Shown: one piece after another, positions 25,461 to 34,680 of the stretch
Layout: each line of letters begins with the position of its first letter
Numbering within the stretch: position 1 is the first letter of the stretch
From: an uncultured Flavobacteriaceae bacterium
GTDB taxonomy: Bacteria; Bacteroidota; Bacteroidia; Flavobacteriales; Flavobacteriaceae
Direction of reading: 5' to 3'
Assembly: GCA_947497145.1 (NCBI GenBank)
Contig: CANMFQ010000001.1
Coordinates: 363,652-427,651, forward strand
Length of the DNA stretch: 64,000 bases
Made by a program: the position numbers and the translations under genes
The notes under the pieces: generated by a model
Databases searched by the model: none
Told to the model about the DNA's origin: nothing
The model's input: the letters and a program-made list of their open reading frames with translations, nothing else

Positions 25461-26087
25461 ATGACAAAATTTATTCATAATACATATAAGAGCATTGCCA
25501 CCGTTTGTGTGGCAATGCTTTTTTTTTCATGTACTGATACGTATAAACGTGTTGGTGATGAGGCTAAGAAAACTGTTTTTCCTATAGGTATTGCAAAAGA
25601 TTTTGTGTTTACCTATACCGAGACAAAAGACCCAATGATGACTGATACGACAGCGTCTTCAAAGGTGCTTACGGTATTAAAAAGCCCAGTTAGTGAAAAT
25701 TATGAAAATTTAGAATTCCCGTATAGAACTTTTCCTAATGGCTTGGTACTTGATTTTTTTGATGATCTAAATCAAAAAAGTACAGTAACCGCCGATTACG
25801 GAATTATTTATTCTGCTACTAATTTGATAGATTTACAAGGTAATGTTGTTTTAGAAAGTCATGATGGTAAAAAGTTAGAAGCACCACAGCTTTTTTTAGA
25901 TCAAGGTAACGAGTGGGTATTTACACATGAAAAATTTAAATATACTAACCCAGAAGATGGTACCATCATGGATGGTGAAGGTATGGATTTTAGTAAGGAT
26001 AGAAATTTTTTATATGCTCATAAAACGTATGGCTTAATGCGCATACCAAAGGAAAAGGAAACAGAAAAAGAAACAGAAAATGATTAA
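25461..26087 (+). CDS. lptC: LptC, LPS export ABC transporter periplasmic protein
   Basis: This 208-residue protein has a lipoprotein-type signal (IATVCVAMLFFSCTD; lipid Cys near residue 24), as is usual for Bacteroidetes LptC, and one beta-jellyroll (OstA-like) domain. Diagnostic features are LDFFDDLNQKSTVTADYGIIY and LVDLQGNVVLESHDGKKLEAPQLF, with the motif of an unstable strand followed by DLQGNVV. It accepts lipopolysaccharide from LptBFG and hands it to LptA. A perfect terminator-like hairpin is encoded inside codons 11-23. The next gene overlaps it by eight bases. Confidence 0.88.
   Translation: MTKFIHNTYKSIATVCVAMLFFSCTDTYKRVGDEAKKTVFPIGIAKDFVFTYTETKDPMMTDTTASSKVLTVLKSPVSENYENLEFPYRTFPNGLVLDFFDDLNQKSTVTADYGIIYSATNLIDLQGNVVLESHDGKKLEAPQLFLDQGNEWVFTHEKFKYTNPEDGTIMDGEGMDFSKDRNFLYAHKTYGLMRIPKEKETEKETEND
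25491..25527 (+). terminator. Intrinsic-terminator hairpin inside the lptC signal-peptide coding region
   Basis: AGCATTGCCAC (25491-25501) pairs perfectly with 25509-25519 around a seven-base loop, and nine T residues follow (25519-25527). Form and strength are those of a Rho-independent terminator, yet the same bases are lptC codons 11-23 (Ser-Ile-Ala ... Leu-Phe-Phe). It would end the TPR gene transcript or limit read-through into lptC. Confidence 0.65.
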
Positions 26088-26283
26088 ATTATTAAGATAT
26101 ACCGAATACCTATATTTATTTGTTGCTATTTTTTCGGTATACAAAATAACTCAAGTTTGGAATGTAGATCGCAATAATGCGTATTTATTTGTGTTTTTTG
26201 CGGTAGCTTCCATAGGTATGTTCTTGTTTAGAAGAAAGTATCGTAAGAAATTTGAGCAAAGGCAACGCGATAATCAACAGTAA
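26080..26283 (+). CDS. Small two-helix membrane protein
   Basis: This 67-residue protein has two hydrophobic helices (about residues 9-26 and 36-50) and a very basic C-terminal tail (FRRKYRKKFEQRQRDNQQ). It overlaps the lptC stop codon by eight bases, and two bases separate its stop from the next gene, so it is clearly in the operon. The family is not recognised. It could be a small accessory protein for the CorC-like transporter or the LPS export machinery; that is inference from gene order only. Confidence 0.72.
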   Translation: MIKLLRYTEYLYLFVAIFSVYKITQVWNVDRNNAYLFVFFAVASIGMFLFRRKYRKKFEQRQRDNQQ

Positions 26284-26285
26284 TT

Positions 26286-27575
26286 GTGGATACTTCTGTT
26301 ATAATTATCATTTTATCCTTGCTGTTTTCGGCATTTTTTTCAGGAATGGAAATTGCTTTTATATCAGCAAATAAAATACACATAGAAATTGAGAAAAAGC
26401 AAGATGGTTTTTTAGCTAAAATACTTACGCGGCTAACCAAAAAACCTTCTAAGTTTATTGCTACCATGTTGATAGGTAATAATATTGCTTTGGTGATTTA
26501 TGGTATTTTTATGGGTGATGCTTTAAATGAATGGTTGCTGAGCCTTGCAGCTACTTATAACAGTTCTTTAGTTACTTTTCTTAATAATTTCAGCTTGGTT
26601 TCTCAAACAATCATCTCTACGATTGTCATTTTGTTAACTGCTGAATTTTTGCCTAAGGTACTTTTTCAAATTTATTCTAATACGCTCTTAAAAGTATTGG
26701 CGGTACCTGCGTATTTTTTTTACCTCTTATTTTCGTTAATTTCTGATTTTATTATTAAAATTTCTGATTTTATATTGAAGGTTATTTTTAAAACCGAGGG
26801 AGATGATATGCAGCTAGCGTTTAGTAAAATAGAACTTGGCGATTATATTACCGAGCAGATGGAAACGGTAGAGGAAGAAGACGAGGTTGATAGTGAAATA
26901 CAAATTTTTCAAAATGCATTAGAGTTTACCGCGGTAAAGGCTAGAGAAGTGATGGTGCCGCGTACTGAAATTACAGCTGTTGAACTTCATGAAACGCCAA
27001 AAAATTTAACCAAACTTTTTACTGAAACAGGCTATTCTAAAATATTAATTTTTAAAGATACCGTTGATAATATTATTGGTTACGTACACTCATACGAGTT
27101 GTTTAAAAAGCCAAAGACTATTAAAAGTATTTTGCTCCCGGTAGAGCTTGTGCCCGAGACAATGCTTATTCATGATATTTTGAAGGTGTTGATTAAAAAA
27201 CGAAAAAGTATCGCTGTAGTTTTAGATGAGTACGGAGGCACATCGGGCATTATTACTGTTGAGGATATTGTAGAAGAGCTTTTTGGTGAAATTGAAGATG
27301 AGCACGATTCTACTGATTTTATTGAAGAGCAAATTAGCGATACTAGTTTTAAGTTTTCAGCACGGTTGGAGGTCGATTATGTGAATGAAAATTATAAACT
27401 AGAACTTCCGGAGAGCGATGAATACGAAACCTTGGGAGGCTTAATTGTAAATGAAACTGGTGAAATTCCTGAAAAGGACGAAAAGATTGTAGTGGAAAAC
27501 TTTCATTTTACCATTCTTGAGGTGTCAAATACCAAAATTGATTTGGTTTTGTTAGAAGTTGATGAAAGCGAATAA
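26286..27575 (+). CDS. CorC/HlyC-family membrane protein with CBS domains
   Basis: This 429-residue protein uses a GTG start two bases after the previous stop; no ATG fits the frame nearby. A DUF21 region with about three membrane helices (residues 1-165) starts MDTSVIIIILSLLFSAFFSG. It is followed by a pair of CBS domains (about 205-325, with MVPRTEITAVE and DEYGGTSGIITVEDIVEELFGEI) and a C-terminal CorC_HlyC domain. This is the gliding/hemolysin-family architecture of CNNM/CorC proteins, which handle Mg or Co efflux or act as regulators bound to adenine nucleotides. It belongs to the coaX-to-lptC operon by spacing. Confidence 0.85.
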   Translation: MDTSVIIIILSLLFSAFFSGMEIAFISANKIHIEIEKKQDGFLAKILTRLTKKPSKFIATMLIGNNIALVIYGIFMGDALNEWLLSLAATYNSSLVTFLNNFSLVSQTIISTIVILLTAEFLPKVLFQIYSNTLLKVLAVPAYFFYLLFSLISDFIIKISDFILKVIFKTEGDDMQLAFSKIELGDYITEQMETVEEEDEVDSEIQIFQNALEFTAVKAREVMVPRTEITAVELHETPKNLTKLFTETGYSKILIFKDTVDNIIGYVHSYELFKKPKTIKSILLPVELVPETMLIHDILKVLIKKRKSIAVVLDEYGGTSGIITVEDIVEELFGEIEDEHDSTDFIEEQISDTSFKFSARLEVDYVNENYKLELPESDEYETLGGLIVNETGEIPEKDEKIVVENFHFTILEVSNTKIDLVLLEVDESE

Positions 27576-27710
27576 TAGGACTATCTACCACAATGAAATA
27601 CATATTCTTAACGTTTAGCGAAAGCGTGGGCTTAACGCTTTATTAATTCAAAAGAAAATGGTAATTTCGCCCACCGATAACAAAAGGAATAAATTTTAAT
27701 ACTCCATATA

Positions 27711-29846
27711 ATGGCAATTTTAGAGAATATAAGAAAGCGAACCACCATTTTGATATTAATCATTGGTTTGGCTTTGTTTGCATTTGTAATTTCAGGTGTT
27801 TTTACAAGTGGTACCCTAGCGGGTGGTGCAAAAGTAGGTTCTACCGTAGCTGAAATAAACGGCAAAGAAATAACCGTAGATGACTTTAGAAGAAAAATCG
27901 AGGCAGTTTCAAGAAATAATACCAGCGGATCATCCATGCAAATGGTAAATCAAGTATGGGATCAAGAGGTTAAAACTGCTATTCTTGAAGAGCAATTTGA
28001 AGATTTAGGTATTGGTATTGAGCAAGATCAAATTATCGATTTCTTAAAAACATCGGGTTACGCTCAAAATCCTAGTTTTCAAAATGAAGATGGTGTTTTT
28101 GATCCAGCTCTTTTTAGAGAAACAATAGCTGATTGGAAAAAGAATAGCCCAGCGCAATATGCTTCATGGTTAGATACCGAAAAGGCCATTATGCAGTTGT
28201 CAAAAGAGCAAACCTATTACAATTTAATTAAGGCTGGGGTAGGAGCTACGCTTAAAGAAGGTGAATTTGAGTACAAACTAGCCAACGATAAGATAGACTT
28301 AAAATATGTAAGAGTTCCTTTTTCAAGCATTCCTGATAGTACTGTTTCTGTTTCAAAAAGTGAAATAGCAAGTTACATCAAGGAGCACAAAGAAGATTTT
28401 AAACAAGAGGAATCAAGAGATATACAATTTGTATATTTTGAAGAGCAACCATCGGCAGCAGATGAAGAAGCAGCCAAGCAATATGTGCTTAAATGGATGA
28501 ATGATCAGTATGGTTTTGATGAAAATAAAGAATCGCAAGAAGATGAAACCATAAATGATACCATTGTAGGTTTTGCAAATACTACCGATATGGCAGCATT
28601 TTTAGATCGTCATTCTGATATTAAATTTGATACCATCTTTAAACCTAAGAGTGCTTTGCCTGCACGATTTGCTGATTCATTAATGGCACTAAGTGTTGGT
28701 GAAACCTATGGGCCGTATCGTGATGGCGATTTCTTTAAAATATCAAAAATGATGGGGCGTAAAGCAGGTGGTTCTGTAAAAGCAAGCCATATTCTAGTAG
28801 CTTATGAAGGTGCACAACGTGCCAATCCTGAAGTAAAAAGAACCAAGGAAGAGGCTGCAGCTAGAGCTAAAGAATTACTTCAAAAAGCAAAAAAATCAGG
28901 AGCTGATTTTGCAGCATTAGCCAAAGAGAACTCAGATGGACCTTCAGGACCTAACGGAGGAGACCTTGGCTTTTTTGAAGAGGGTAGAATGGTGCCTGAG
29001 TTTAATGATTTTGTTTTTGATAATAAAGTAGGTGCTGTTGGCTTGGTAGAGACTGATTTTGGTTTTCATGTTATTAAAGTAACTGATAAACAAGACTTGG
29101 TTCAAATTGCACATTTGGCGCGAAAAATTGAAGCTTCAGAAGAGACTATTAATAATTTATTTACTGATGCTACTAAATTTGAAATGGCAACTACTTCTGA
29201 AGGAAAATCGTTTGTTGATTTTGCTAAGGAGAATAACTATATAGTACGTCCTGTAAATAAAATTAAAGCCTTAGATGAAAATTTACCCGGACTTTCAACA
29301 CAACGAAATATTGTGCAATGGGCATTTAATGAAGATAGTGAAATAGGTGATGTAAAAAGATTTAACATCAATAACGGTTATGCAATAGTACAATTAACGG
29401 CAAAGTATGAAGAAGGTCTTATGACTGTTGAAGACGCTTCTGCTGTCGTATTGCCAAAGATTAGAAAAGAAAGAAAAGCCGCTCAGATTATTGGCAAATA
29501 TCAGGGAAAAACAATGGAAGACATTGCTAAAGAAGCGAATGTTTCTGTTTCGAACGCTACTGGATTAACAGTAAAATCACCTACTATTCCTGGCGCTGGA
29601 AGTGAGCCTGCTGTTGTAGGTTCTGCTTATGCTATGGAGGAAGGGGAAACATCTGGTTTAATTGAAGGAGAAACTGGTGTTTTTATGATTACAGTGACCA
29701 AAAAGGAAGAAGCGGCAAAATTAGATAATTATAGCACCTATGCGAATAATTTAAAGGCTGCAAATGTATCAAAAGTAAATACTGAGGTATATAATGCCTT
29801 AAAGAAAGCCGCTGTTATAGAAGATAACAGAGCTGATTTTTACTAG
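27711..29846 (+). CDS. PpiD/SurA-like peptidylprolyl isomerase (membrane-anchored foldase)
   Basis: This 711-residue protein has an N-terminal membrane anchor (ILILIIGLALFAFVISG), a SurA_N-type domain (EINGKEITVDDFRRKIE), and a PpiC-type parvulin domain at about residues 345-460 (KASHILVAYEG, then SDGPSGPNGGDLGFFEEGRM and FGFHVIKV). A long helical C-terminal chaperone region follows. This is the PpiD design, a periplasm-facing foldase at the inner membrane that helps outer membrane proteins emerge from SecYEG. It lies 135 bases after the CorC gene and ends at a bidirectional terminator shared with the opposing gene. Confidence 0.88.
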   Translation: MAILENIRKRTTILILIIGLALFAFVISGVFTSGTLAGGAKVGSTVAEINGKEITVDDFRRKIEAVSRNNTSGSSMQMVNQVWDQEVKTAILEEQFEDLGIGIEQDQIIDFLKTSGYAQNPSFQNEDGVFDPALFRETIADWKKNSPAQYASWLDTEKAIMQLSKEQTYYNLIKAGVGATLKEGEFEYKLANDKIDLKYVRVPFSSIPDSTVSVSKSEIASYIKEHKEDFKQEESRDIQFVYFEEQPSAADEEAAKQYVLKWMNDQYGFDENKESQEDETINDTIVGFANTTDMAAFLDRHSDIKFDTIFKPKSALPARFADSLMALSVGETYGPYRDGDFFKISKMMGRKAGGSVKASHILVAYEGAQRANPEVKRTKEEAAARAKELLQKAKKSGADFAALAKENSDGPSGPNGGDLGFFEEGRMVPEFNDFVFDNKVGAVGLVETDFGFHVIKVTDKQDLVQIAHLARKIEASEETINNLFTDATKFEMATTSEGKSFVDFAKENNYIVRPVNKIKALDENLPGLSTQRNIVQWAFNEDSEIGDVKRFNINNGYAIVQLTAKYEEGLMTVEDASAVVLPKIRKERKAAQIIGKYQGKTMEDIAKEANVSVSNATGLTVKSPTIPGAGSEPAVVGSAYAMEEGETSGLIEGETGVFMITVTKKEEAAKLDNYSTYANNLKAANVSKVNTEVYNALKKAAVIEDNRADFY

Positions 29847-29918
29847 AATAGAGTCTTATATATTTCTGCCAATTTAAAGCGCTCAGGTTTTAAAGTGACA
29901 GTAATATAAAGTGTGTGA

Positions 29919-29955
29919 AAAAAAAATAGCGGAGCATGTCTCCGCTATTTTTTTT
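29919..29955. terminator. Bidirectional intrinsic terminator between convergent genes
   Basis: AATAGCGGAG (29925-29934) pairs with 29940-29949 around a five-base loop. Runs of A before and T after (8-9 bases) extend the stem and give a T tract in both directions. It ends the ppiD-like gene (+) and the DUF6797 cytochrome gene (-). Confidence 0.85.
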
Positions 29956-29975
29956 GGTTTATTATCTGCTCAATA

Positions 29976-32975
29976 TCATATTTTTTTTAAGTTGTGAATG
30001 GTATTTTGCACCTTTCCTTTTAATGTATTTCCATTAGTGTCTTTAAGGTTGTAAGATATCGTCATAATAGCTACGGCTTTAATGGTCGGAAGTATTAGTT
30101 TTACGGTTTTTCCATCACTATCTACTACAACATCGGTTATTTTTAGTGTCTGTACATCATATCGTTCAGAGCCATATTTGCTGCTGCGTTTTAAGTTCCA
30201 TGTTTGTACTTCAAAATTGGCTAGGTCTTTCGCTTTTTCTACAGCCAATGTGTTGGCGAAGGACAATGCAACGCCATCTTCATAGACATTTAGCGCTATG
30301 GGGGTGGTTAACGGTTTTCCTGTATAGCGCAGCCTGTAGAACTCTCCACCTTTCATCATTTGTGAAGTGCCCCACGCTGACATACCACAGGCATATAAAT
30401 TACCGTCAGCATGATTAAAACGACCTCGCATCACACCAGACAGGAATTTAATATCGGGTAAATCAATGACCGCAGCCTGTCGTTGGTTGTTAACTTCTTC
30501 AGGCAACACGAGTTGAATTTTGCCATAACCGTATGAAAAACTCAATAAGCTGCCATTTAAAGAACCCCATTTTTTACTGTCTACCCATAATAGTTCTGAT
30601 GGCGACCGGTCAAATTCCATATCAATCCATATCATGGGTGGCTCCATAGCTGTGCTGGTGCTGTCTTTTGGAGGGTTGTAGCCCCACATATTGCCGTAAA
30701 ATTTCCTTTTGCCATCAACCCAATTAACACGATTCATAGGATTCCAATAGCCTTGTTGGTCGGTGACGATAAAACTTCCATCGGGGTTTATACAAACGCC
30801 GTTGGCAGCTCTAAAACCTGTAGCAATAATGTCGGTTTTTGAACCGTCTTTTGCTACTTTAAGCAGTGTGCCATGCTGGGGTATAAGAGCTTCACGTGCA
30901 TGTCGACCACTTTTAGCATAGTAGAAATTTCCTTCTGCGTCAGTTTGTAAACCCATGGCAAATTCATGAAAATGGTCGGTTACCTGATGGTCGTTATTAA
31001 AATTTTGATAAAAATCTGTTTCGCCATCATTATTAAGGTCTTGAAGTAGTACTAATTGGTCACGGCAGATAACATATATGTTGTCGTTTACAACTTTAAT
31101 ACCTAAGGGTTGAAACAATCCAGTGCCAATGCGTTTCCAAGTCAATGTTCCAGAATTTTCTATAAGCCCAGTTACCAACCAAACGTCACCATCTGTGGTG
31201 CATAGTACAGCTTTGTTGGGGTCTTTTAAAAAATCTACTCCGCTTAGTTTCATTCTGCTTTTCCAGGGATTGTCAAAAGGTATAGTAAGGGCATCCATGG
31301 CTACTGGGCCATTATCATTACCTGTGATAATTGTAGTGCTAAGTGTTTGCTCGTACTGCGGTTTGCCTCCTTTGGTATACCGCGTTAAAGATTCAGCTGC
31401 TGCTGATTTTGCAGCATAATCATCTAGATTTTTTACAGTGCTATCAGCAATAAATAATTTTAATTGTGCTGCTTTTCCTTGAGCTACATTCAAAACAATA
31501 AAACCATTAGCCTCATGTAAACTTGCGTTGCTACCTTGTAGCGCAACTTTGGTTGTGTTAGGAGCAACCCTCATTTTTAAAGCGGTTGTTGATGGGCTTA
31601 TATTTAATGTTCTGGTGAATATTGTTTGGTTATTTGTTTTTTCAGTTCCTAAACGCTCTAAAATATTGGCGTCGCCAACGGTATAGGAAATAATAACTTG
31701 GTCTTCATACCTGTAGAGCCCCTTGTAATGTGCCCATTTTTTTGGTAAAGGACCAAATCTACGCCCATCGCGAGCCTTAAATCTTGGGTCTTCAAAAGAG
31801 CCATTCGCAGGGTTGGCCCATGCAGGAGTAACAGGTGTTTCAAAATGAAGTTTTCCAATAGTCCGTGGGTAGGTCTCATGCTGATCGTTGAGGAGAATGC
31901 CCTGCCAATCGATAAAGCCTTCGCCCGTCCATCCACCTGCTACGCGCATTAAATCATGGTCAAAAATCATCCATGTATTTCCTTTTGAAACCCCGCCATG
32001 ACCTTTGTCTAAACGGACGGCAATGCCTTTGTACGCAAAGTTGTTCTTAAGGTAGTTTTCATCGGGATAGGGAGGCGGCCCTTCTGAGTGAAAGCGTGCT
32101 GGCCCTGTTTTTGAATCGGCAAGTTCATAGGTGTTGATGAAAAAGTTGCCATAATCCATATCAGACCATGGTGTATAGGGTTGTATTGCTGGCCCTTTAG
32201 ATGTTCCTTTGGGTAATTGCGCCAAATAATCAGTGCTTATGCGATAGTATTCTTGCGCATTGCTTGGTCTGATATAATTTTCACGTATATATAAAATTAC
32301 ATCATATTTCTCTTGCGGCGTTAAGGTCAATTGCGGAGGCATTGCACCTGAACCTCTGGTGATGGTATTATACATGGCATATGGGTCATTACCATATTTA
32401 AAGCTTTGATTCCAAAACTTCATTGATAAAGGAATGGAGCCTTCTACCGCTGGTGTGCCATGACAATTGATACAATTGGCATTGTAGATGCGCTCACCAC
32501 GTTTAAAATGTTCTTTGTCAAAAGTTTTAATCAGTTCTTGATGATCTAAATTTCCCTCATCAGGGCCTAAATCTGTTTCAGTGAGGGTATGTTTTACTGT
32601 AACTTCTTTTGGTTGTACATAGGTGTCGTTATTTTTATGAGCTACAATAGCTAATTTTTTGTTTTTTGTGGCAATATATCCGGTGAATTTATCAGCTTCA
32701 AACATACCCGATAATGCACGCTTTTTTCCATAAAGGTCAACGCTGGCCGATAGGCTATTCCCAACTATCGATATACTGTCAATAGGAATATCTCCGATAG
32801 TTAAGGTAGATAGCTGCCCTGTATATGATTTGCCATTTTTTGTAAGCACTAGTAGTCCGTAACTGTCTTGAAAATCAATATCCCAAGTGCCTGAATATCC
32901 GGTGTCTGACGAGCAGCTTAAAAGGACGCTGATACATTGAATGATGATGACGATTCGTAAAAAAAGATGTTTCAT
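29976..32975 (-). CDS. Large lipoprotein with c-type cytochrome, DUF6797 and a beta-propeller domain
   Basis: This 999-residue protein has a lipoprotein signal (SVLLSCSSD; lipid Cys near residue 21). A beta-rich region is followed by a heme c site (ANCINCHG, near residue 168) with a later Met candidate. Next is a DUF6797 block (DYGNFFINTYELADSK...RFGPLPKKWAHY) at about 270-430. The C-terminal half is a propeller with NHL/sorbosone-dehydrogenase-like repeats (ATGFRAANGVCINPDGSFIV). The design suggests an outer-surface or periplasmic oxidoreductase that passes electrons from a bound sugar or alcohol to the single heme. The substrate is unknown. It appears monocistronic, with repeats upstream at 33.08 kb. 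Confidence 0.82.
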   Translation of the reverse strand: MKHLFLRIVIIIQCISVLLSCSSDTGYSGTWDIDFQDSYGLLVLTKNGKSYTGQLSTLTIGDIPIDSISIVGNSLSASVDLYGKKRALSGMFEADKFTGYIATKNKKLAIVAHKNNDTYVQPKEVTVKHTLTETDLGPDEGNLDHQELIKTFDKEHFKRGERIYNANCINCHGTPAVEGSIPLSMKFWNQSFKYGNDPYAMYNTITRGSGAMPPQLTLTPQEKYDVILYIRENYIRPSNAQEYYRISTDYLAQLPKGTSKGPAIQPYTPWSDMDYGNFFINTYELADSKTGPARFHSEGPPPYPDENYLKNNFAYKGIAVRLDKGHGGVSKGNTWMIFDHDLMRVAGGWTGEGFIDWQGILLNDQHETYPRTIGKLHFETPVTPAWANPANGSFEDPRFKARDGRRFGPLPKKWAHYKGLYRYEDQVIISYTVGDANILERLGTEKTNNQTIFTRTLNISPSTTALKMRVAPNTTKVALQGSNASLHEANGFIVLNVAQGKAAQLKLFIADSTVKNLDDYAAKSAAAESLTRYTKGGKPQYEQTLSTTIITGNDNGPVAMDALTIPFDNPWKSRMKLSGVDFLKDPNKAVLCTTDGDVWLVTGLIENSGTLTWKRIGTGLFQPLGIKVVNDNIYVICRDQLVLLQDLNNDGETDFYQNFNNDHQVTDHFHEFAMGLQTDAEGNFYYAKSGRHAREALIPQHGTLLKVAKDGSKTDIIATGFRAANGVCINPDGSFIVTDQQGYWNPMNRVNWVDGKRKFYGNMWGYNPPKDSTSTAMEPPMIWIDMEFDRSPSELLWVDSKKWGSLNGSLLSFSYGYGKIQLVLPEEVNNQRQAAVIDLPDIKFLSGVMRGRFNHADGNLYACGMSAWGTSQMMKGGEFYRLRYTGKPLTTPIALNVYEDGVALSFANTLAVEKAKDLANFEVQTWNLKRSSKYGSERYDVQTLKITDVVVDSDGKTVKLILPTIKAVAIMTISYNLKDTNGNTLKGKVQNTIHNLKKI

Positions 32976-33081
32976 AGTGTGGTTTTAATATTACGATGCA
33001 TTCATTTAGGTGGTTCGTTACGCATTGCTGGTATTTGATCAGAAATACTCAAAATAGAAAATACAACATCCATTAGAAATT

Positions 33082-33123
33082 ATTCAAATGGTAAAAATTG
33101 GTCTATTTCTGACCAAGCACTAG
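33082..33123 (+). repeat. Dispersed repeat, copy 1 (GACCAAGCACTA core)
   Basis: The 40-base core from ATTCAAATGG to GACCAAGCACT lies between the CHAP gene and the start of the cytochrome gene. It matches the copy at 57751-57790 at 34 of 40 positions, and its last part also matches 56582-56598 in reverse. It holds a TTGGTC/GACCAA hairpin. Related degenerate words (GCACTAGCTGATATTTG) lie at 33854-33870. Confidence 0.55.
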
Positions 33124-33128
33124 CTGGG

Positions 33129-33722
33129 TTATTTTCGTAACCATCCTAAAATTCGGTCATTGTCAATGACCCATTTGTCTCCTTTCTTAATAAGTGAGTA
33201 AACTTCTCTAGACGCCGTGAATGGTCCCGGATTTTGTTGTATTATTTCAATTTTTCCTTCAGTAACTTTTGATACTATGGCAACATGACCATATTTGTTT
33301 AATAATGTGCCCGAGTATACGAGCAAGTCATTAACTTGGGGTTTTGATTGGCTGAAATTGATGTACTGTGTCAGGTTTCTTTTTTTGTTTAATGCTCCGT
33401 CTTTAATTTTAGGGTTAAAAAAATCTTTGGCATTTCCATAGCTGTCGGGCATTTGGTGGTTTAATGCTTCAAAGTAATAGCGTTTTACGAATTCTACACA
33501 TTGATATTTTAATCCTATGTTGTAGCCATTTTGAGTTAATTCTCTGCCGCTAACATTTCCAACGCCCCCATTGAAATAGACCAGTACTCCATTTAAACTG
33601 TCAATTTTTTGACCTACTTCATACTTCTGATTAAAATTAATTTTTCGAGAAGTGTAAAAAGCTGTAGCAAGAAAGATTGCAATGGCAACGGTGGTTAGAA
33701 TTTTGCGTAATTGTTTAGGCAC
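33129..33722 (-). CDS. CHAP-domain cysteine amidase/peptidase, membrane-anchored
   Basis: This 197-residue protein has one N-terminal membrane helix (LTTVAIAIFLATAFYTS). The CHAP domain shows the catalytic Cys (KYQCVEFVKRYYFEAL), the His (YGHVAIVSKV) and a polar partner (IIQQNPG). Such enzymes cut peptidoglycan amide bonds or act as glutathionylspermidine-type amidases in the periplasm. Its length is close to the usual single-domain size. Both sides of the gene carry the dispersed GCACTA repeats, which makes it a possible mobile or regulated single gene, but base composition is like its neighbours. Confidence 0.82.
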   Translation of the reverse strand: MPKQLRKILTTVAIAIFLATAFYTSRKINFNQKYEVGQKIDSLNGVLVYFNGGVGNVSGRELTQNGYNIGLKYQCVEFVKRYYFEALNHQMPDSYGNAKDFFNPKIKDGALNKKRNLTQYINFSQSKPQVNDLLVYSGTLLNKYGHVAIVSKVTEGKIEIIQQNPGPFTASREVYSLIKKGDKWVIDNDRILGWLRK

Positions 33723-34006
33723 TAATTGGCGAATTTTAGTTTGTTGCTAAGTAGTTGGTTTAAAGCGTAACTGTACACTTTAATGTGTACTTAAAAGTAG
33801 TTGATTTATATAGTTTTTCCAAACCGTGGTTTTGGTTCGTGTTATTTTTAGGAGGGCACTAGCTGATATTTGCTCAGGAAGACGACGTTATTAGTAGCTA
33901 TGTTTTTTTTAGGCCTTTCCCATCACAAATAAGTCAAAATATAGGAGTTTGTTCGTGATATAGGGGGTTTAATGTTGATGATAATCAGTAATAAACGTAA
34001 TAGTTA

Positions 34007-34597
34007 CTACAGTTGGTTTTTTGTTTTCTTCTTTCTTTTGGCTTGTTTTTTCATTTTTTTAGGACCATACCACAACCAAAATCCTGTTATGGTAAAAAGT
34101 AGTAAGGCTAGCCCCATAGTGGAGGTGTACAGTAGTTTAAAAATACTTCCGTTGGTATTAAATAGGGAGTCTAAAATAGAGCCGTCATGAATATTTTCTA
34201 CCACGTCTGAACGTCTTTTGGTAATCGCTAGTACTTTGCCTGTTGCTCCGTCAAGTTGAACACCGTAATAATGGTTTTTAAAAATAAATTTAACGATGCC
34301 TTTTGCTGGCCTTGCATCAATTCTACTAAGGTTTAAATCGATGTCGGATGCAATGGAGTCTTGTAAGGCTTTAAAGGCGGTGTTTTGTAAAGTATGAAGG
34401 GGTAGCCACTGTTTTACATCGGTAGCCATTCCTTTTTCTGATTTAGGTAGTAGCAATCCATTGCTGTTTTTTTTCCAGCCCAGCGCTAGCCCAGATAGCG
34501 ACATTACAAAAAACAAAACAAATAGGTACACTCCAGTAGTTCTATGCGCTTTTCTGAAAATGCGAATTAATTTTGCTTGCTTTTTTCTCTTTTTCAT
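34007..34597 (-). CDS. PepSY-domain membrane protein
   Basis: I take the ATG at 34597; the longer frame to 34621 adds only MRAVCKFE. The 196-residue protein has a first membrane helix after a basic start (RIFRKAHRTTGVYLFVLFFVMSLSGLALGW), a periplasmic domain with a PepSY-like ATGKVLAITKRRSD segment, and a second helix near the C-terminus (LALLLFTITGFWLWYGPKKMKK). The HRTTG-x-Y and final FWLW motifs are those of PepSY-TM proteins, often linked to siderophore or iron reduction. It lies on its own, 83 bases downstream of the GHMP kinase, and could be a small iron-reductase-like protein. Confidence 0.78.
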   Translation of the reverse strand: MKKRKKQAKLIRIFRKAHRTTGVYLFVLFFVMSLSGLALGWKKNSNGLLLPKSEKGMATDVKQWLPLHTLQNTAFKALQDSIASDIDLNLSRIDARPAKGIVKFIFKNHYYGVQLDGATGKVLAITKRRSDVVENIHDGSILDSLFNTNGSIFKLLYTSTMGLALLLFTITGFWLWYGPKKMKKQAKRKKKTKNQL

Positions 34598-34680
34598 TTC
34601 AAATTTACAAACAGCCCTCAAAGATAAGAAGTATCCCTAGTTACCGATAGTTTAGCTTAGAATTTTTAAAGGTCAATTTA

